From Mesorhizobium caraganae (GTDB lineage: Bacteria; Pseudomonadota; Alphaproteobacteria; Rhizobiales; Rhizobiaceae): a stretch of 64,000 nt of DNA. Below the pieces are notes generated by a model that saw only the letters and a program-made list of their open reading frames with translations, was not told where the DNA came from and made no database searches. Shown here in pieces: positions 7,828-15,884 of the stretch. The stretch's first letter is position 1; every line of letters begins with the position of its first letter. The position numbers and the translations under genes are program-made. The stretch is taken from the NCBI RefSeq assembly GCF_016836705.1, contig NZ_JAFCGY010000001.1:868001-932000 (forward strand). Direction: 5' to 3'.

Positions 7828-8967
7828 ATGACCGCCGAGACCGTTTTGACCAATGCCCGCATCGTGCTTGCCGACGAGATCGTCGAAGGGTCGCTGCTGC
7901 TGCGCGACGGCCTTATCGCCGGCATCGACGCAGGCACCGGGCGGACCGGCGAGGATATGGGCGGCGACTACATCATCCCCGGCCTGGTCGAACTGCACAC
8001 CGACCATCTCGAAGGCCACTATGCGCCGCGGCCGAAGGTGCGCTGGAACCCGATCGCCGCCGTGCTTGCCCATGACGCGCAGGTGGCCACCGCCGGCATC
8101 ACCACGGTGCTCGATGCCTTGCGCGTCGGCATGGACGAGGACGCGGACCTCACCTCCGACGATATCCGCAAGCTGGCCGATGCCATCGAGGACAGCGTGG
8201 CGCAGGATCGCCTGCGGGCCGACCACTTCCTGCACCTGCGCTGCGAGGTTTCGGCGCCGGACTGCCTGCAAGCCTTCGCCAATTTCGACGGCGACGAGCG
8301 CGTGCGGCTGGCGTCGCTGATGGACCATGCGCCGGGGCAGCGCCAGTTCGTCAACCTCGAGACCTACGCCTATTACTATCAGCGCAAGCTGAAGCTGACC
8401 GATCGCGACTTCAAGCTGTTCTGCGAAAAGCGGATGTCGGAATCGGCGAAGAATTCGGGACCGAACCGGGTAGCGATATCAGCCGCCTGCAACGAGCGCG
8501 GCATTGTGCTGGCAAGCCATGACGACGCCACATCAGGCCATGTCGACGAGGCGATTGAACAAGGCGTGCGCGTTGCCGAGTTTCCGACCACGCTGGAAGC
8601 CGCCAAAGCGTCAAAGGAGGCCGGGCTCGGCGTGCTGATGGGCGCGCCCAATGTCATGCGCGGCGCCTCGCACTCCGGCAATGTTTCGGCCCGCACGCTG
8701 GCCGCCGACGGACTGCTCGACATCTTGTCGTCCGACTACATTCCCTTCAGCCTGATCCAGTCGGCCTTCTTTCTAGGCGACGTCGTCGAAGGCATTTCCC
8801 TGCCGCAGGCGGTCGCCATGGTGTCGAAGAACCCGGCCGAGGCCATCGGCCTCAGCGATCGCGGCGTCATCGAACCGGGCCGCCGCGCCGACCTGGTGCG
8901 CGTGCGCGTCGACGACCATGTGCCGGTCGTGCGCACCGTCTGGCGCCAGGGACGCCGGGTCGCCTGA
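7828..8967 (+). CDS. phnM: alpha-D-ribose 1-methylphosphonate 5-triphosphate diphosphatase
   Basis: Amidohydrolase-fold enzyme of the C-P lyase pathway that removes pyrophosphate from the ribosyl triphosphate intermediate. The 379-residue protein has the metal-binding ELHTDHLEGH segment, followed by PRPKVRWNP, LASHDDATSGHVDEA and DILSSDYIPFSL, all matching PhnM. Its TGA overlaps the phnN ATG (TGATG at 8965-8969), so the two are translationally coupled. None of the C-P lyase core genes (phnG-phnL) is in the window; they may lie elsewhere, or this may be a partial cluster. Confidence 0.94.
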   Translation: MTAETVLTNARIVLADEIVEGSLLLRDGLIAGIDAGTGRTGEDMGGDYIIPGLVELHTDHLEGHYAPRPKVRWNPIAAVLAHDAQVATAGITTVLDALRVGMDEDADLTSDDIRKLADAIEDSVAQDRLRADHFLHLRCEVSAPDCLQAFANFDGDERVRLASLMDHAPGQRQFVNLETYAYYYQRKLKLTDRDFKLFCEKRMSESAKNSGPNRVAISAACNERGIVLASHDDATSGHVDEAIEQGVRVAEFPTTLEAAKASKEAGLGVLMGAPNVMRGASHSGNVSARTLAADGLLDILSSDYIPFSLIQSAFFLGDVVEGISLPQAVAMVSKNPAEAIGLSDRGVIEPGRRADLVRVRVDDHVPVVRTVWRQGRRVA

Positions 8968-9593
8968 TGGTCTCGGCGTCGATCGAGCGCGAACTCACCG
9001 CCGAGGCCTTTCCGGTCCGCAACGGCGTCTTTGTCGCCGTCGTCGGCCCGAGCGGCGCCGGCAAGGATACGGTGATCGGCTACGCCAAGTCGCTGTTTGC
9101 CGATGAGACAAGGCTGGAGTTCGTGCGCCGGGTCATCACCAGGCCGAGCGACGCGGCAAGCGAGGACCACGACACGCTGGCCGACGCTGCCTTTGTCGAG
9201 GCCGAGGCTGATGGCGCCTTCGCCATTTCCTGGGAGGCGCACGGTCTGCGCTACGGCATCCCGGCCGATGTCGACTGGTCGATTGCCAACGGCCACGTCG
9301 CGGTCGCCAATGTGTCGCGAGCGGTCATCCCGGTTCTGCGTGAGCGCTATGCCAATCTGGCTGTGGTCGAGATCACCGCTGCCCCGGAAATCCTCGCCGA
9401 ACGGCTCGCCCAGCGCGGCCGCGAATCGCGCGGCGAAGTGCTCGCCCGCCTCGCCCGCAGCGCCAATGTCGCTTTGTCCGGACCCGGCGTCACCTCCATC
9501 GACAATGGCGGCCCGCGCGAAGCCGCCGGCGAACGCTTCGCCGAAGTGCTGCGCAAGGCGATGGCGTTCTCTGACATGTCGGGGGTAATTTAG
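8967..9593 (+). CDS. phnN: Ribose 1,5-bisphosphate phosphokinase
   Basis: Phosphorylates ribose 1,5-bisphosphate to PRPP, the last step of C-P lyase phosphonate use. The 208-residue guanylate-kinase-like protein has the Walker A loop GPSGAGKDT near residue 28, then RRVITRPSD and the SWEAHGLRYGIP segment characteristic of PhnN. It overlaps the phnM stop by one base. It converges with the ABC permease gene, with only two bases between the stops. Confidence 0.94.
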   Translation: MVSASIERELTAEAFPVRNGVFVAVVGPSGAGKDTVIGYAKSLFADETRLEFVRRVITRPSDAASEDHDTLADAAFVEAEADGAFAISWEAHGLRYGIPADVDWSIANGHVAVANVSRAVIPVLRERYANLAVVEITAAPEILAERLAQRGRESRGEVLARLARSANVALSGPGVTSIDNGGPREAAGERFAEVLRKAMAFSDMSGVI

Positions 9594-9595
9594 CA

Positions 9596-10585
9596 CTACT
9601 CCGCCGCCACGGCGCCCTTGCGGCTGGCGTCGAGCATCAGCCGTCTTGCGCGGAACACGCCCCATTGCTGGTCGACCAGCACGCCGATGAGGATCACGCC
9701 GCCCATCACCGCGAAGTTGAGCGAAGACGGGATGCCGAGCAGATTGACCAGGTTCTGCAGCTCCTGCAGCAGCACGGTGCCGAGGATGACGCCGACCAGC
9801 GAGCCTTCGCCGCCGCGCAGCGAGAAGCCGCCGAGCACCGCCGCCGCGATGGCGTAGAGTTCATAGAACTGGCCGTGGCTGGCCGGCGAGATCGAGCGCG
9901 TGTACATGGCGAAATAGATCGCCGACAGCGCAGTCAGCACGCCGCAGATGACATAGGCGGCCATGACGACACGGCCGGTGCGAATGCCCGAATATTTGGC
10001 CGCTTCCTCGTTCTTGCCGATGGCATAGAGATAGCGGCCGAACACCGAGCGGTGCAGCACCACCCACATGACGATGGCGATGACGATCAGCGCGATGAAG
10101 CTGTTCGGCACGCCCCACGACCGGCCGGCGGTGAGGAATTCCAGCTCCGGGAAATTTTGCCCGAAGCCGAAGCCCGCCGTGCCGTCGGCGGTGTAGAAGC
10201 GCGCCACGCCGCGATAGATCAGCAGGCCGCAGAGCGTCACCACGAAGGGCTGCAATTTGAGCCGGGTGATCAGCCAGCCATGCACCAGCCCGATGATGCC
10301 GCCGAGCACCAGGATCAGCGGCAGCGCGATCGGCCATCCCAGGCCGCGCACGGCGATGAAGTCGATGAACAGCGTACCGAGCAGCGCAACCACCGAGCCG
10401 ACCGACAATTCGATGCCGCCGGTGATGATGACGAAGGCCTGGCCGATCGACAGGATGCCGAACAGGCCGATCAGGTTCGACGTATTGGCAAGATTGATCG
10501 GCAGCAGGAAGCGCGGATTGATGATCGCCACCACGGCCCCGACCACCAGGATCAGGATCAGCAGGCCGAGATCTTTCTTGCTCAT
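9596..10585 (-). CDS. Ribose/inositol-type ABC transporter permease
   Basis: Inner-membrane permease of the RbsC family (BPD_transp_2), about 329 residues with 8-10 hydrophobic segments. The ITGGIELSVGSVVAL segment near residue 60 is the family hallmark. The start at 10585 (MSKKDLGLLI) was chosen because a GGGGAGAAGAC ribosome site precedes it. The open frame extends 53 codons further upstream, but that extension is polar and unlike the family. It is the third gene of a binding protein-ATPase-permease operon. The substrate is not readable; the neighbouring iol genes make a cyclitol or pentose plausible. Confidence 0.92.
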   Translation of the reverse strand: MSKKDLGLLILILVVGAVVAIINPRFLLPINLANTSNLIGLFGILSIGQAFVIITGGIELSVGSVVALLGTLFIDFIAVRGLGWPIALPLILVLGGIIGLVHGWLITRLKLQPFVVTLCGLLIYRGVARFYTADGTAGFGFGQNFPELEFLTAGRSWGVPNSFIALIVIAIVMWVVLHRSVFGRYLYAIGKNEEAAKYSGIRTGRVVMAAYVICGVLTALSAIYFAMYTRSISPASHGQFYELYAIAAAVLGGFSLRGGEGSLVGVILGTVLLQELQNLVNLLGIPSSLNFAVMGGVILIGVLVDQQWGVFRARRLMLDASRKGAVAAE

Positions 10586-10655
10586 CGTCTTCTCCCCAAT
10601 GCCCGCTTGAGCAGGTTCTGCAAAAATGTTCCGCGCGACCCGCGGCAAACAAAGC

Positions 10656-12194
10656 CTAATTCGGCTTCTTGCCGACCGCCAGCAACAGCACGTTTTCCTG
10701 GCTGAATTGTTCCTTGTCGAGAATGCCGGAAATCTGGCCCTCATGCATGACGGCGATGCGGTCGGACACGCCGATCACCTCTTCCATGTCGCTGGAGATC
10801 ATCAGCACGGCGACGCCGGCATCGGCCAGCGCCCGCATCAGCCCGTAAATCTCGGCCTTGGCGCCGATGTCGATGCCGCGCGTCGGCTCGTCGAGGATCA
10901 TCACCCTGGGGTTCATCGCCAGCCACTTGCCCAGCACCACCTTCTGCTGGTTGCCACCCGACAGCGTGCCGGTGCGCGTCTGCACCGATGGCGCCTTGAT
11001 GCCGAGATCCTTCTTCTGCTTCTCGGCTGTGACGGTCTCCGCTTTTGCCGACACCAGCTGGCGCTTCGCATGGGCCGGCAGATCGGGCAGCGAAATGTTT
11101 TGCGCGATCGACAAATCGAGCAGTATCCCGGTCAGCTTGCGGTCTTCCGGGACGAGAAAAATGCCGTGCGCGACGGCATCGGCCGCCGAGCCCAGGACAA
11201 GCGGCTTGCCGTCGAGTTCGAGCGCGCCGCCAAGCGTGCTGTCTATGCCGAAGAACACCCGCGCCAGTTCGGTCCGGCCGGAGCCGACAAGGCCGGCAAG
11301 GCCGAGGATTTCGCCACGCCTGACATCGAGATCGACCGGCCGGGCAGGGTAGGCGGGGGTGCGTACAGCTTTGGCCGATAGCGCCGTTGCGCCCGGTGCC
11401 CGCGCCGCTTCGGACGCTTTCTCGCGCTCCTTCAGCATGCGGCCGATCATCAGCTTGACCATCTGGTCGTGGTTGATGGCGCTCTTCGGCAAAGTGCCGG
11501 CCAGCATGCCGTCGCGCAACACCACCACCCGGTCGGCGACGCGCTCGACCTCGTGCAGCCGGTGCGAGATGAAGATGACGCTGATACCATCGGCCTTCAG
11601 CGCCTTGATGACGTCGAGCAGCTTGTCGGTTTCGGCGATCGGCAGGCTTGAGGTCGGCTCGTCGAGGATGACCAGCCGCGCCTTGATCGACAGCGCCTTG
11701 GCGATCTCGACCATCTGTTGCTGCGCCAGCGACAGGTCGGCGACCGGCGTATCGGCGGAGAAATTGGCGCCGACGCGCTTCAACAATGGCGCCACCATCT
11801 CGCGCAGCCTGGCGCGGTCGACCAGCCGCAGCGGCCCGCCACGCAACGGCTCGCGGCCGAAAAAGATGTTGGCGGCGACGTCGAGGTTTTCGAACAGGTT
11901 GAGTTCCTGGTGGACGAAGGCGATGCCCGACCCCAGGCTGCCTTCGACGCTAAGGCCGTCATGCGCAACGCCGTCGACGGTAATGATGCCGCTGTCCGGC
12001 CGGGTGACGCCGCCGAGGATCTTCATCAAGGTCGATTTGCCGGCGCCGTTTTCGCCGACCAGGCCGATGACCTCACCCGGCCTGACCTCCATGGAAAAGC
12101 CGTCCAGCGCGACAACGCCTGGATAGCTCTTGCGCACGTTCTCGAGGCCGAGGAACGGGGTAGTCGCTGCAATGGATGTGTCGGAATAGTTCAT
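10656..12194 (-). CDS. Sugar ABC transporter ATP-binding protein (RbsA/MglA type)
   Basis: The 512-residue protein has two tandem ABC domains. The first has Walker A GENGAGKSTLMK, signature DLSLAQQQMVEIAKAL and Walker B VILDEPTSSL. The second has a degenerate Walker A region (GLVGSGRTELAR), signature TLSGGNQQKVVLGKWL and Walker B MILDEPTRGIDIG. This asymmetric pattern is typical of ribose/galactoside/xylose importers. The start at 12194 (MNYSDTSIAATT) fits family length; the frame runs on upstream without a family match. It lies between the binding protein and permease genes. Confidence 0.93.
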   Translation of the reverse strand: MNYSDTSIAATTPFLGLENVRKSYPGVVALDGFSMEVRPGEVIGLVGENGAGKSTLMKILGGVTRPDSGIITVDGVAHDGLSVEGSLGSGIAFVHQELNLFENLDVAANIFFGREPLRGGPLRLVDRARLREMVAPLLKRVGANFSADTPVADLSLAQQQMVEIAKALSIKARLVILDEPTSSLPIAETDKLLDVIKALKADGISVIFISHRLHEVERVADRVVVLRDGMLAGTLPKSAINHDQMVKLMIGRMLKEREKASEAARAPGATALSAKAVRTPAYPARPVDLDVRRGEILGLAGLVGSGRTELARVFFGIDSTLGGALELDGKPLVLGSAADAVAHGIFLVPEDRKLTGILLDLSIAQNISLPDLPAHAKRQLVSAKAETVTAEKQKKDLGIKAPSVQTRTGTLSGGNQQKVVLGKWLAMNPRVMILDEPTRGIDIGAKAEIYGLMRALADAGVAVLMISSDMEEVIGVSDRIAVMHEGQISGILDKEQFSQENVLLLAVGKKPN

Positions 12195-12241
12195 CAAGCC
12201 TGACAGCAGCCGCTGGGCCAAAATGGCCCCTTCAGCAGACT

Positions 12242-12263
12242 GACGGGCCTTCGCCCGCCCGTC
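12242..12263 (-). terminator. Intra-operon hairpin after the binding-protein gene
   Basis: A perfect 7-bp stem (GACGGGC/GCCCGTC, 8-base loop) lies in the 122-base gap between the binding-protein stop and the ATPase start. Hairpins at this place commonly keep binding-protein mRNA more abundant than transporter mRNA. No U-run is present on the minus strand. Confidence 0.45.
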
Positions 12264-12316
12264 AACACGATCGCCGGCCCAAGGCGAACCTTGAGCCGGC
12301 GTAACCGCTCGTGGCC

Positions 12317-13285
12317 TCAGTTTCCGGACATCGCCTTCAGATTGGCCGCATAGGCGTCGACATCGTCCTTGCCGATGATCTTGGTCGGGATGATGATCAG
12401 GCCGCCTTCCGGAATGCCGGATTTGTCGCCCTTGAGATAGGCGGCCATCAGCTTCATGCCCTGGTAGGCCCATTCGAAGGGCTGCTGCACGACGGTCGCC
12501 GCCACCGTGCCTTCCTTGACGCCGCCCAGCGTGATCGGATCGTCATCGAAACCGACGACGGTGATCGAGCCGAGCTTGCCGGCGTCGCGCAGCGCTTCAT
12601 AGATGCGCGGCGTGTTGTAGGAGTAGAAACCGACCATGCAGGTGATGTCGGGGCTGGCGACCAGCGCGTCCTCGACATTCTTCTTGGCGCGCGCCTGGTC
12701 GATGTCGTCGCCGCGCACGTCGACCAGTTCGATCTTGCTGCCGGCGAGACCGTCCTTCATGCCCTGGATGCGTTCCTTGGCATTGTCGGCGCCGAGCAGG
12801 CCGACGAAGCCGAGGCATTTGCCGCCGTCGGGCATCGCCTTCTTGGCGATCTCGGCCGCCTGCTTGCCGGCGTCGACATTGGACGAGCCGATATAGGCGA
12901 CGCGCTTGGTCTGCGGGGCATCGGAGTCGGTGGTGAACAGCGCCGTCTCAGAGGCGATCTTGTTCAGACCGTCGGTCGAGGTCTTGGGGTCGACGGCCGA
13001 GACCATGATCCCCTTGACGCCGGCAGTCACCAGATCGTCCATCAGCCGCTGCTGGATGGCGACCGAGGACTGCTCGGGATATTTGAGTTCGAGATTGTAG
13101 TCGGGCAACTCGCCCTGCGCCTTCTTGACGCCGGCTTCCGCCGCCTTCCAGAAGTCGGACGCGCCGTTGACGACGAAGGCCAGCGTCGGCTTGTCGTCGG
13201 CGCGCGCAATGGCTGTCGCCGTCAGGCCAAGCAGCAGGGCTGCCGTGGCTACGGATGCATGTCGTATCAAGGATTTCATGTTCAA
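12317..13285 (-). CDS. Periplasmic sugar-binding protein (type 1 PBP fold)
   Basis: The 322-residue protein has a Sec signal peptide: MNMKSLIRH, a hydrophobic core ATAALLLGLTATAIA, then a cleavage-like ARA-DD. The mature part starts KPTLAFVVNGASDFWKAAEAG, a ribose-binding/D-allose-type Peripla_BP_4 domain. It is the first gene of the operon, followed by the intra-operon hairpin, ATPase and permease. A divergent LacI regulator starts 580 bases away, so sugar-responsive repression is likely. Ligand unknown; inositol, ribose and other monosaccharides are all possible. Confidence 0.92.
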   Translation of the reverse strand: MNMKSLIRHASVATAALLLGLTATAIARADDKPTLAFVVNGASDFWKAAEAGVKKAQGELPDYNLELKYPEQSSVAIQQRLMDDLVTAGVKGIMVSAVDPKTSTDGLNKIASETALFTTDSDAPQTKRVAYIGSSNVDAGKQAAEIAKKAMPDGGKCLGFVGLLGADNAKERIQGMKDGLAGSKIELVDVRGDDIDQARAKKNVEDALVASPDITCMVGFYSYNTPRIYEALRDAGKLGSITVVGFDDDPITLGGVKEGTVAATVVQQPFEWAYQGMKLMAAYLKGDKSGIPEGGLIIIPTKIIGKDDVDAYAANLKAMSGN

Positions 13286-13864
13286 CCTCCCGTTTTGGCT
13301 CAGTCGTCGGACTGAACCGATCTTGCATTCACTGAATTGCCGCTTGCGATTTGGACGCCCTCCTCCTCAGGGTTCCCGGCACTGAAAGAATGGCGTCGTT
13401 CCAGTCGCGATTACGGACTTTAGAGACTCATCCCATGCTCGTAAATAGTCTGATTTGTCTGACATATCACATGTCCGAGACAGAGCTTGCGGAGGCAATC
13501 CCCGCTCGCCGTCAGGCCATTCACGCCCACTTCTCGCCGCGCGGGTCCCAGCCGGACCGGACGCGGCGGATTGACGTTACAGCGCATTTTTGTATTAGTA
13601 AACAGTATTAGTAAAGGGTCTCACGCGAGGGCGCTGGCAAGGCGGCGGGGCTCGTTCTCCCAAGGTGCGCCGCTTCGGCGGCATCCAAGCGGATGCCTTG
13701 CGGTTGTTGAGTTACAACCGAACGGAGAGGCGTAGCGGCAGCGAGCTGAAGCTGCTAATAAACATAATCATATCCGGCGACTTCTATTAGTGGATGGCGC
13801 CGAACCATCTTGTCGGCCTGACTGGCTGCCGCTAGACAGGCCGTGGATTGGGGACACGAATGCC
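13286..13864. promoter_or_regulatory. Divergent control region, binding protein / LacI regulator
   Basis: This 579-base gap has no convincing gene. It holds an inverted repeat GACAT-N5-ATGTC at 13461-13475 (LacI-type operator candidate). A TTGACG...TATTAG pair at 13571-13598 (16-bp spacer) could be a plus-strand promoter. A direct duplication GTATTAGTAAA lies at 13592-13602 and 13605-13615. A cluster of hairpins lies at 13669-13720 (listed separately). The 5' ends of both flanking transcripts must lie here. Roles are inferred from position and symmetry only. Confidence 0.5.
13669..13720 (+). ncRNA. Three adjacent, partly exclusive hairpins (structured leader candidate)
   Basis: GCCGC-TTCG-GCGGC (13669-13682, a UUCG tetraloop), GGCATCC-AAGC-GGATGCC (13680-13697) and CGGTTGT-TGAGTT-ACAACCG (13701-13720) are all perfect stems. 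The first two share bases 13680-13682, so they cannot both form fully. This sits about 145 bases upstream of the lacI-type start on the same strand. It could be a leader RNA structure, a small RNA or a decayed repeat; no known riboswitch is recognised. Confidence 0.35.
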
Positions 13865-14986
13865 ATGAGCGATACGATTGACCCGGACGGCCCGGCCAGC
13901 GACGCGGCGCGGCGGCGCAAGGCGCCGGCGAGAACCGCCAAAGGCGGCCGCGTCACCATGACGGATATTGCCAGGGCTGCCGGCTGCTCGCAGGCGACCG
14001 TCTCTTTCGTGCTCAACAATTCGCCCGGCATCAGGCTGTCGCAGCAGACGCGCGAGCGGGTGATCGACGCCGCGCGTGCGCTCGGCTATTCCGCGCCCGC
14101 CTTCTCGGCGCTGCGCAAACCGGTTCCCGCTTTCGAAGGGCTTGATGGCGTCATCGGCTTCGCCGTCGATCAGCTGGCGACCAGTCCGGAAGCCGTCGTC
14201 GCCATCGAGGGCGCGCGCCAGGCGTCGTGGAACGCCGGCAATGTCTTGCTGGTGGCGCAGACCATGGGCGACGCCGTCATGGAGCCGCGCGCCATTGCGG
14301 CCCTCACCAAGCGCGGCATCTCGGCGCTGATCTACATGACCATCTTCACCCGCGAGATCTCAGCACCGGACTTCCTCTACAGCCTCGACATCCCGGTCAT
14401 CCTGCTCAACTGCTACACATCCGACTATGCCTTCCCCGCCGTGGTTCCTTCCGAGATCGCCGGCGGCCAGAGTTCGACCCGGCATCTGATCGGCCACGGC
14501 CACCGCCGCATCGCCACCATCACCGGAGAGCCGTGGATGCAGGCCGCGCAGGACCGCCTGAAGGGCTACCGCAGGGCGCTCGCTACCGCAGACATCCCGT
14601 TCGATCCGGAACTGGTGGTCGAAGGCGACTGGTCGGCCAGCGCCGGCTATGCCGCGACCGTCAAGCTTCTGGCGCTCAAAGATCGCCCGACCGCCATCTT
14701 CTGCCAGAACGACCGCACGGCAATCGGCTGCTACGAAGCGCTGAAGGAGGCGGGCCTGCACATACCGCAGGACATCTCCGTCGTCGGCTATGACGATGAG
14801 GAGATCGCCCGGCATCTGTTCCCGCCGCTGACGACGTCGATCCTGCCGCACATGGCCATGGGCCAATGGGCGATCGAGCAGCTCGAGGTGCCGCCGCCGC
14901 CCGGCCGCGGCCGCTATCCCATCACCAAGCTCGAATGCCCACTGGTCGAGCGGGACTCGGTAGCCGCGGTGGCGGGGCAAACCTGA
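13865..14986 (+). CDS. LacI-family transcriptional regulator
   Basis: The 373-residue protein has an N-terminal helix-turn-helix (VTMTDIARAAGCSQATVSFVL, about residues 30-50) with the hinge-helix region following. It then has a periplasmic-binding-protein-like effector domain (IGFAVDQLATSPEAV to the end). The start at 13865 (MSDTIDPDG) has a GGGGA site seven bases upstream; an in-frame ATG 25 codons earlier lacks one. It is divergent from the ribose-type ABC operon, so it probably controls that operon in response to its sugar (inference). A strong hairpin overlaps its stop codon. Confidence 0.92.
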   Translation: MSDTIDPDGPASDAARRRKAPARTAKGGRVTMTDIARAAGCSQATVSFVLNNSPGIRLSQQTRERVIDAARALGYSAPAFSALRKPVPAFEGLDGVIGFAVDQLATSPEAVVAIEGARQASWNAGNVLLVAQTMGDAVMEPRAIAALTKRGISALIYMTIFTREISAPDFLYSLDIPVILLNCYTSDYAFPAVVPSEIAGGQSSTRHLIGHGHRRIATITGEPWMQAAQDRLKGYRRALATADIPFDPELVVEGDWSASAGYAATVKLLALKDRPTAIFCQNDRTAIGCYEALKEAGLHIPQDISVVGYDDEEIARHLFPPLTTSILPHMAMGQWAIEQLEVPPPPGRGRYPITKLECPLVERDSVAAVAGQT

Positions 14987-15021
14987 CAGACCCATCCCGA
15001 AGCAAATCGGGATGGGTCTGT
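14986..15021. terminator. Strong 15-bp hairpin, probably bidirectional
   Basis: ACAGACCCATCCCGA (14986-15000), loop AGCAAA, then the exact complement (15007-15021). It starts at the last base of the lacI-type stop codon and lies 55 bases beyond the 3' end of the convergent minus-strand gene at 15076. It could therefore terminate transcription from both sides. No long T-run follows on the plus strand. Confidence 0.7.
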
Positions 15022-15075
15022 TCAGTACTTGCGCCTCAGGGCAGGATTTGTCCGAACCTCGGGATCATCCTGCGG

Positions 15076-15396
15076 CTAGAACCGCAAGATGACATAGGAG
15101 CGCCTGCGGTAGCAGCGCCTGTGCCACCGGCCATACCGCCAGAACCTGCGGCAATGCCGTCTCCAGACGCGCCGCCTGTGATGACGACGGTGCCATCGCC
15201 GATGGTAGATCTGCTCGACATCGCCCGGGCCTTCGTCGTCATCGAAAGCACTGGCATCCTGCTTGTCGAGCTCATCGAGAATGCCGTTACCGACATTGGG
15301 AACCCCGGCCACGGCCTCGAGAGGCCGAACCGTAGTAGCAAGCGCCGCGGCCCCCGCAACGCCGAACAATGCTGTCAAGAATGATCGCCGATCCAT
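15076..15396 (-). CDS. Small Tat-exported Arg/His/Trp-rich protein
   Basis: About 106 residues. MDRRSFLTALFGVAGAAALA is a twin-arginine signal (RRSFL) with a hydrophobic core. The middle is acidic (DKQDASAFDDDEGPGD). The last about 40 residues are strongly basic and aromatic, built from repeated R/H/W/Y/C clusters such as RRWHRRHHRRR. Similar small proteins are sometimes annotated as protamine-like in rhizobia. The ATG at 15396 was preferred because GGAGG lies five bases upstream; an ATG four codons earlier overlaps that site. Function unknown; cell-envelope or metal/polyanion binding is speculation. Confidence 0.72.
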   Translation of the reverse strand: MDRRSFLTALFGVAGAAALATTVRPLEAVAGVPNVGNGILDELDKQDASAFDDDEGPGDVEQIYHRRWHRRHHRRRVWRRHCRRFWRYGRWHRRCYRRRSYVILRF

Positions 15397-15577
15397 CAAA
15401 ACCTCCATCAGAGGATAAGGCTAACATCAGCCAGATAGAGCGGCTGAGACAAAAGGCCAGAGGGGCAATTTTAGCCGGCACAAAGGGTGGTTAACGCCAC
15501 GGCCCGTGGCCTGCTGGCTGTCTTAGTCCGTTCATAGGGTTAACCTAAAAATGGCGGTCTCAACAAGGGAGCGTGCC

Positions 15578-15805
15578 ATGCCAGCGGACAACATCGACCG
15601 ACTCCAGAGCGCTTACAAGGCCGCGGTGGAAGAGTGGATAGCGGCGATCAAGCAGGAAGAGGAACTGGCCTCCGTCAATCATTCGGTCGCAGAGGTCGAC
15701 ACATGGGAAGCGGCGCATTTCAAGGAAGACGAGATGCGCGGCAAGGTCCGGGACCTGAAGGCGAAATACGAAGACGCCCTGCGCAAGGAATTGTTCGGGT
15801 TTTAG
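15578..15805 (+). CDS. Small charged helical protein, conserved-hypothetical type
   Basis: Seventy-five residues from MPADNIDRLQSAYKAAVEEW, ending ALRKELFGF. It is rich in Glu, Lys and Ala with hydrophobic spacing that suggests two long helices. There is no signal peptide and no known motif. The ATG at 15578 follows GGGAG at a good distance; an earlier in-frame ATG at 15551 has no ribosome site. Convergent with the DUF1501 gene, 79 bases away. Function unknown. Confidence 0.65.
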   Translation: MPADNIDRLQSAYKAAVEEWIAAIKQEEELASVNHSVAEVDTWEAAHFKEDEMRGKVRDLKAKYEDALRKELFGF

Positions 15806-15884
15806 CCGCCGCGATTGCGTCGATCCCGGCGTGTGGTCCCCGCGAACGGACGTCGGCGCCGCTACGCGTTCTGCCAAGGGTGCA

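Noticed and set aside
13351..13611. 86-codon plus-strand ORF in the LacI/ABC gap
   Set aside because: No ribosome site, no hydrophobic or motif pattern, and it lies within the divergent control region.
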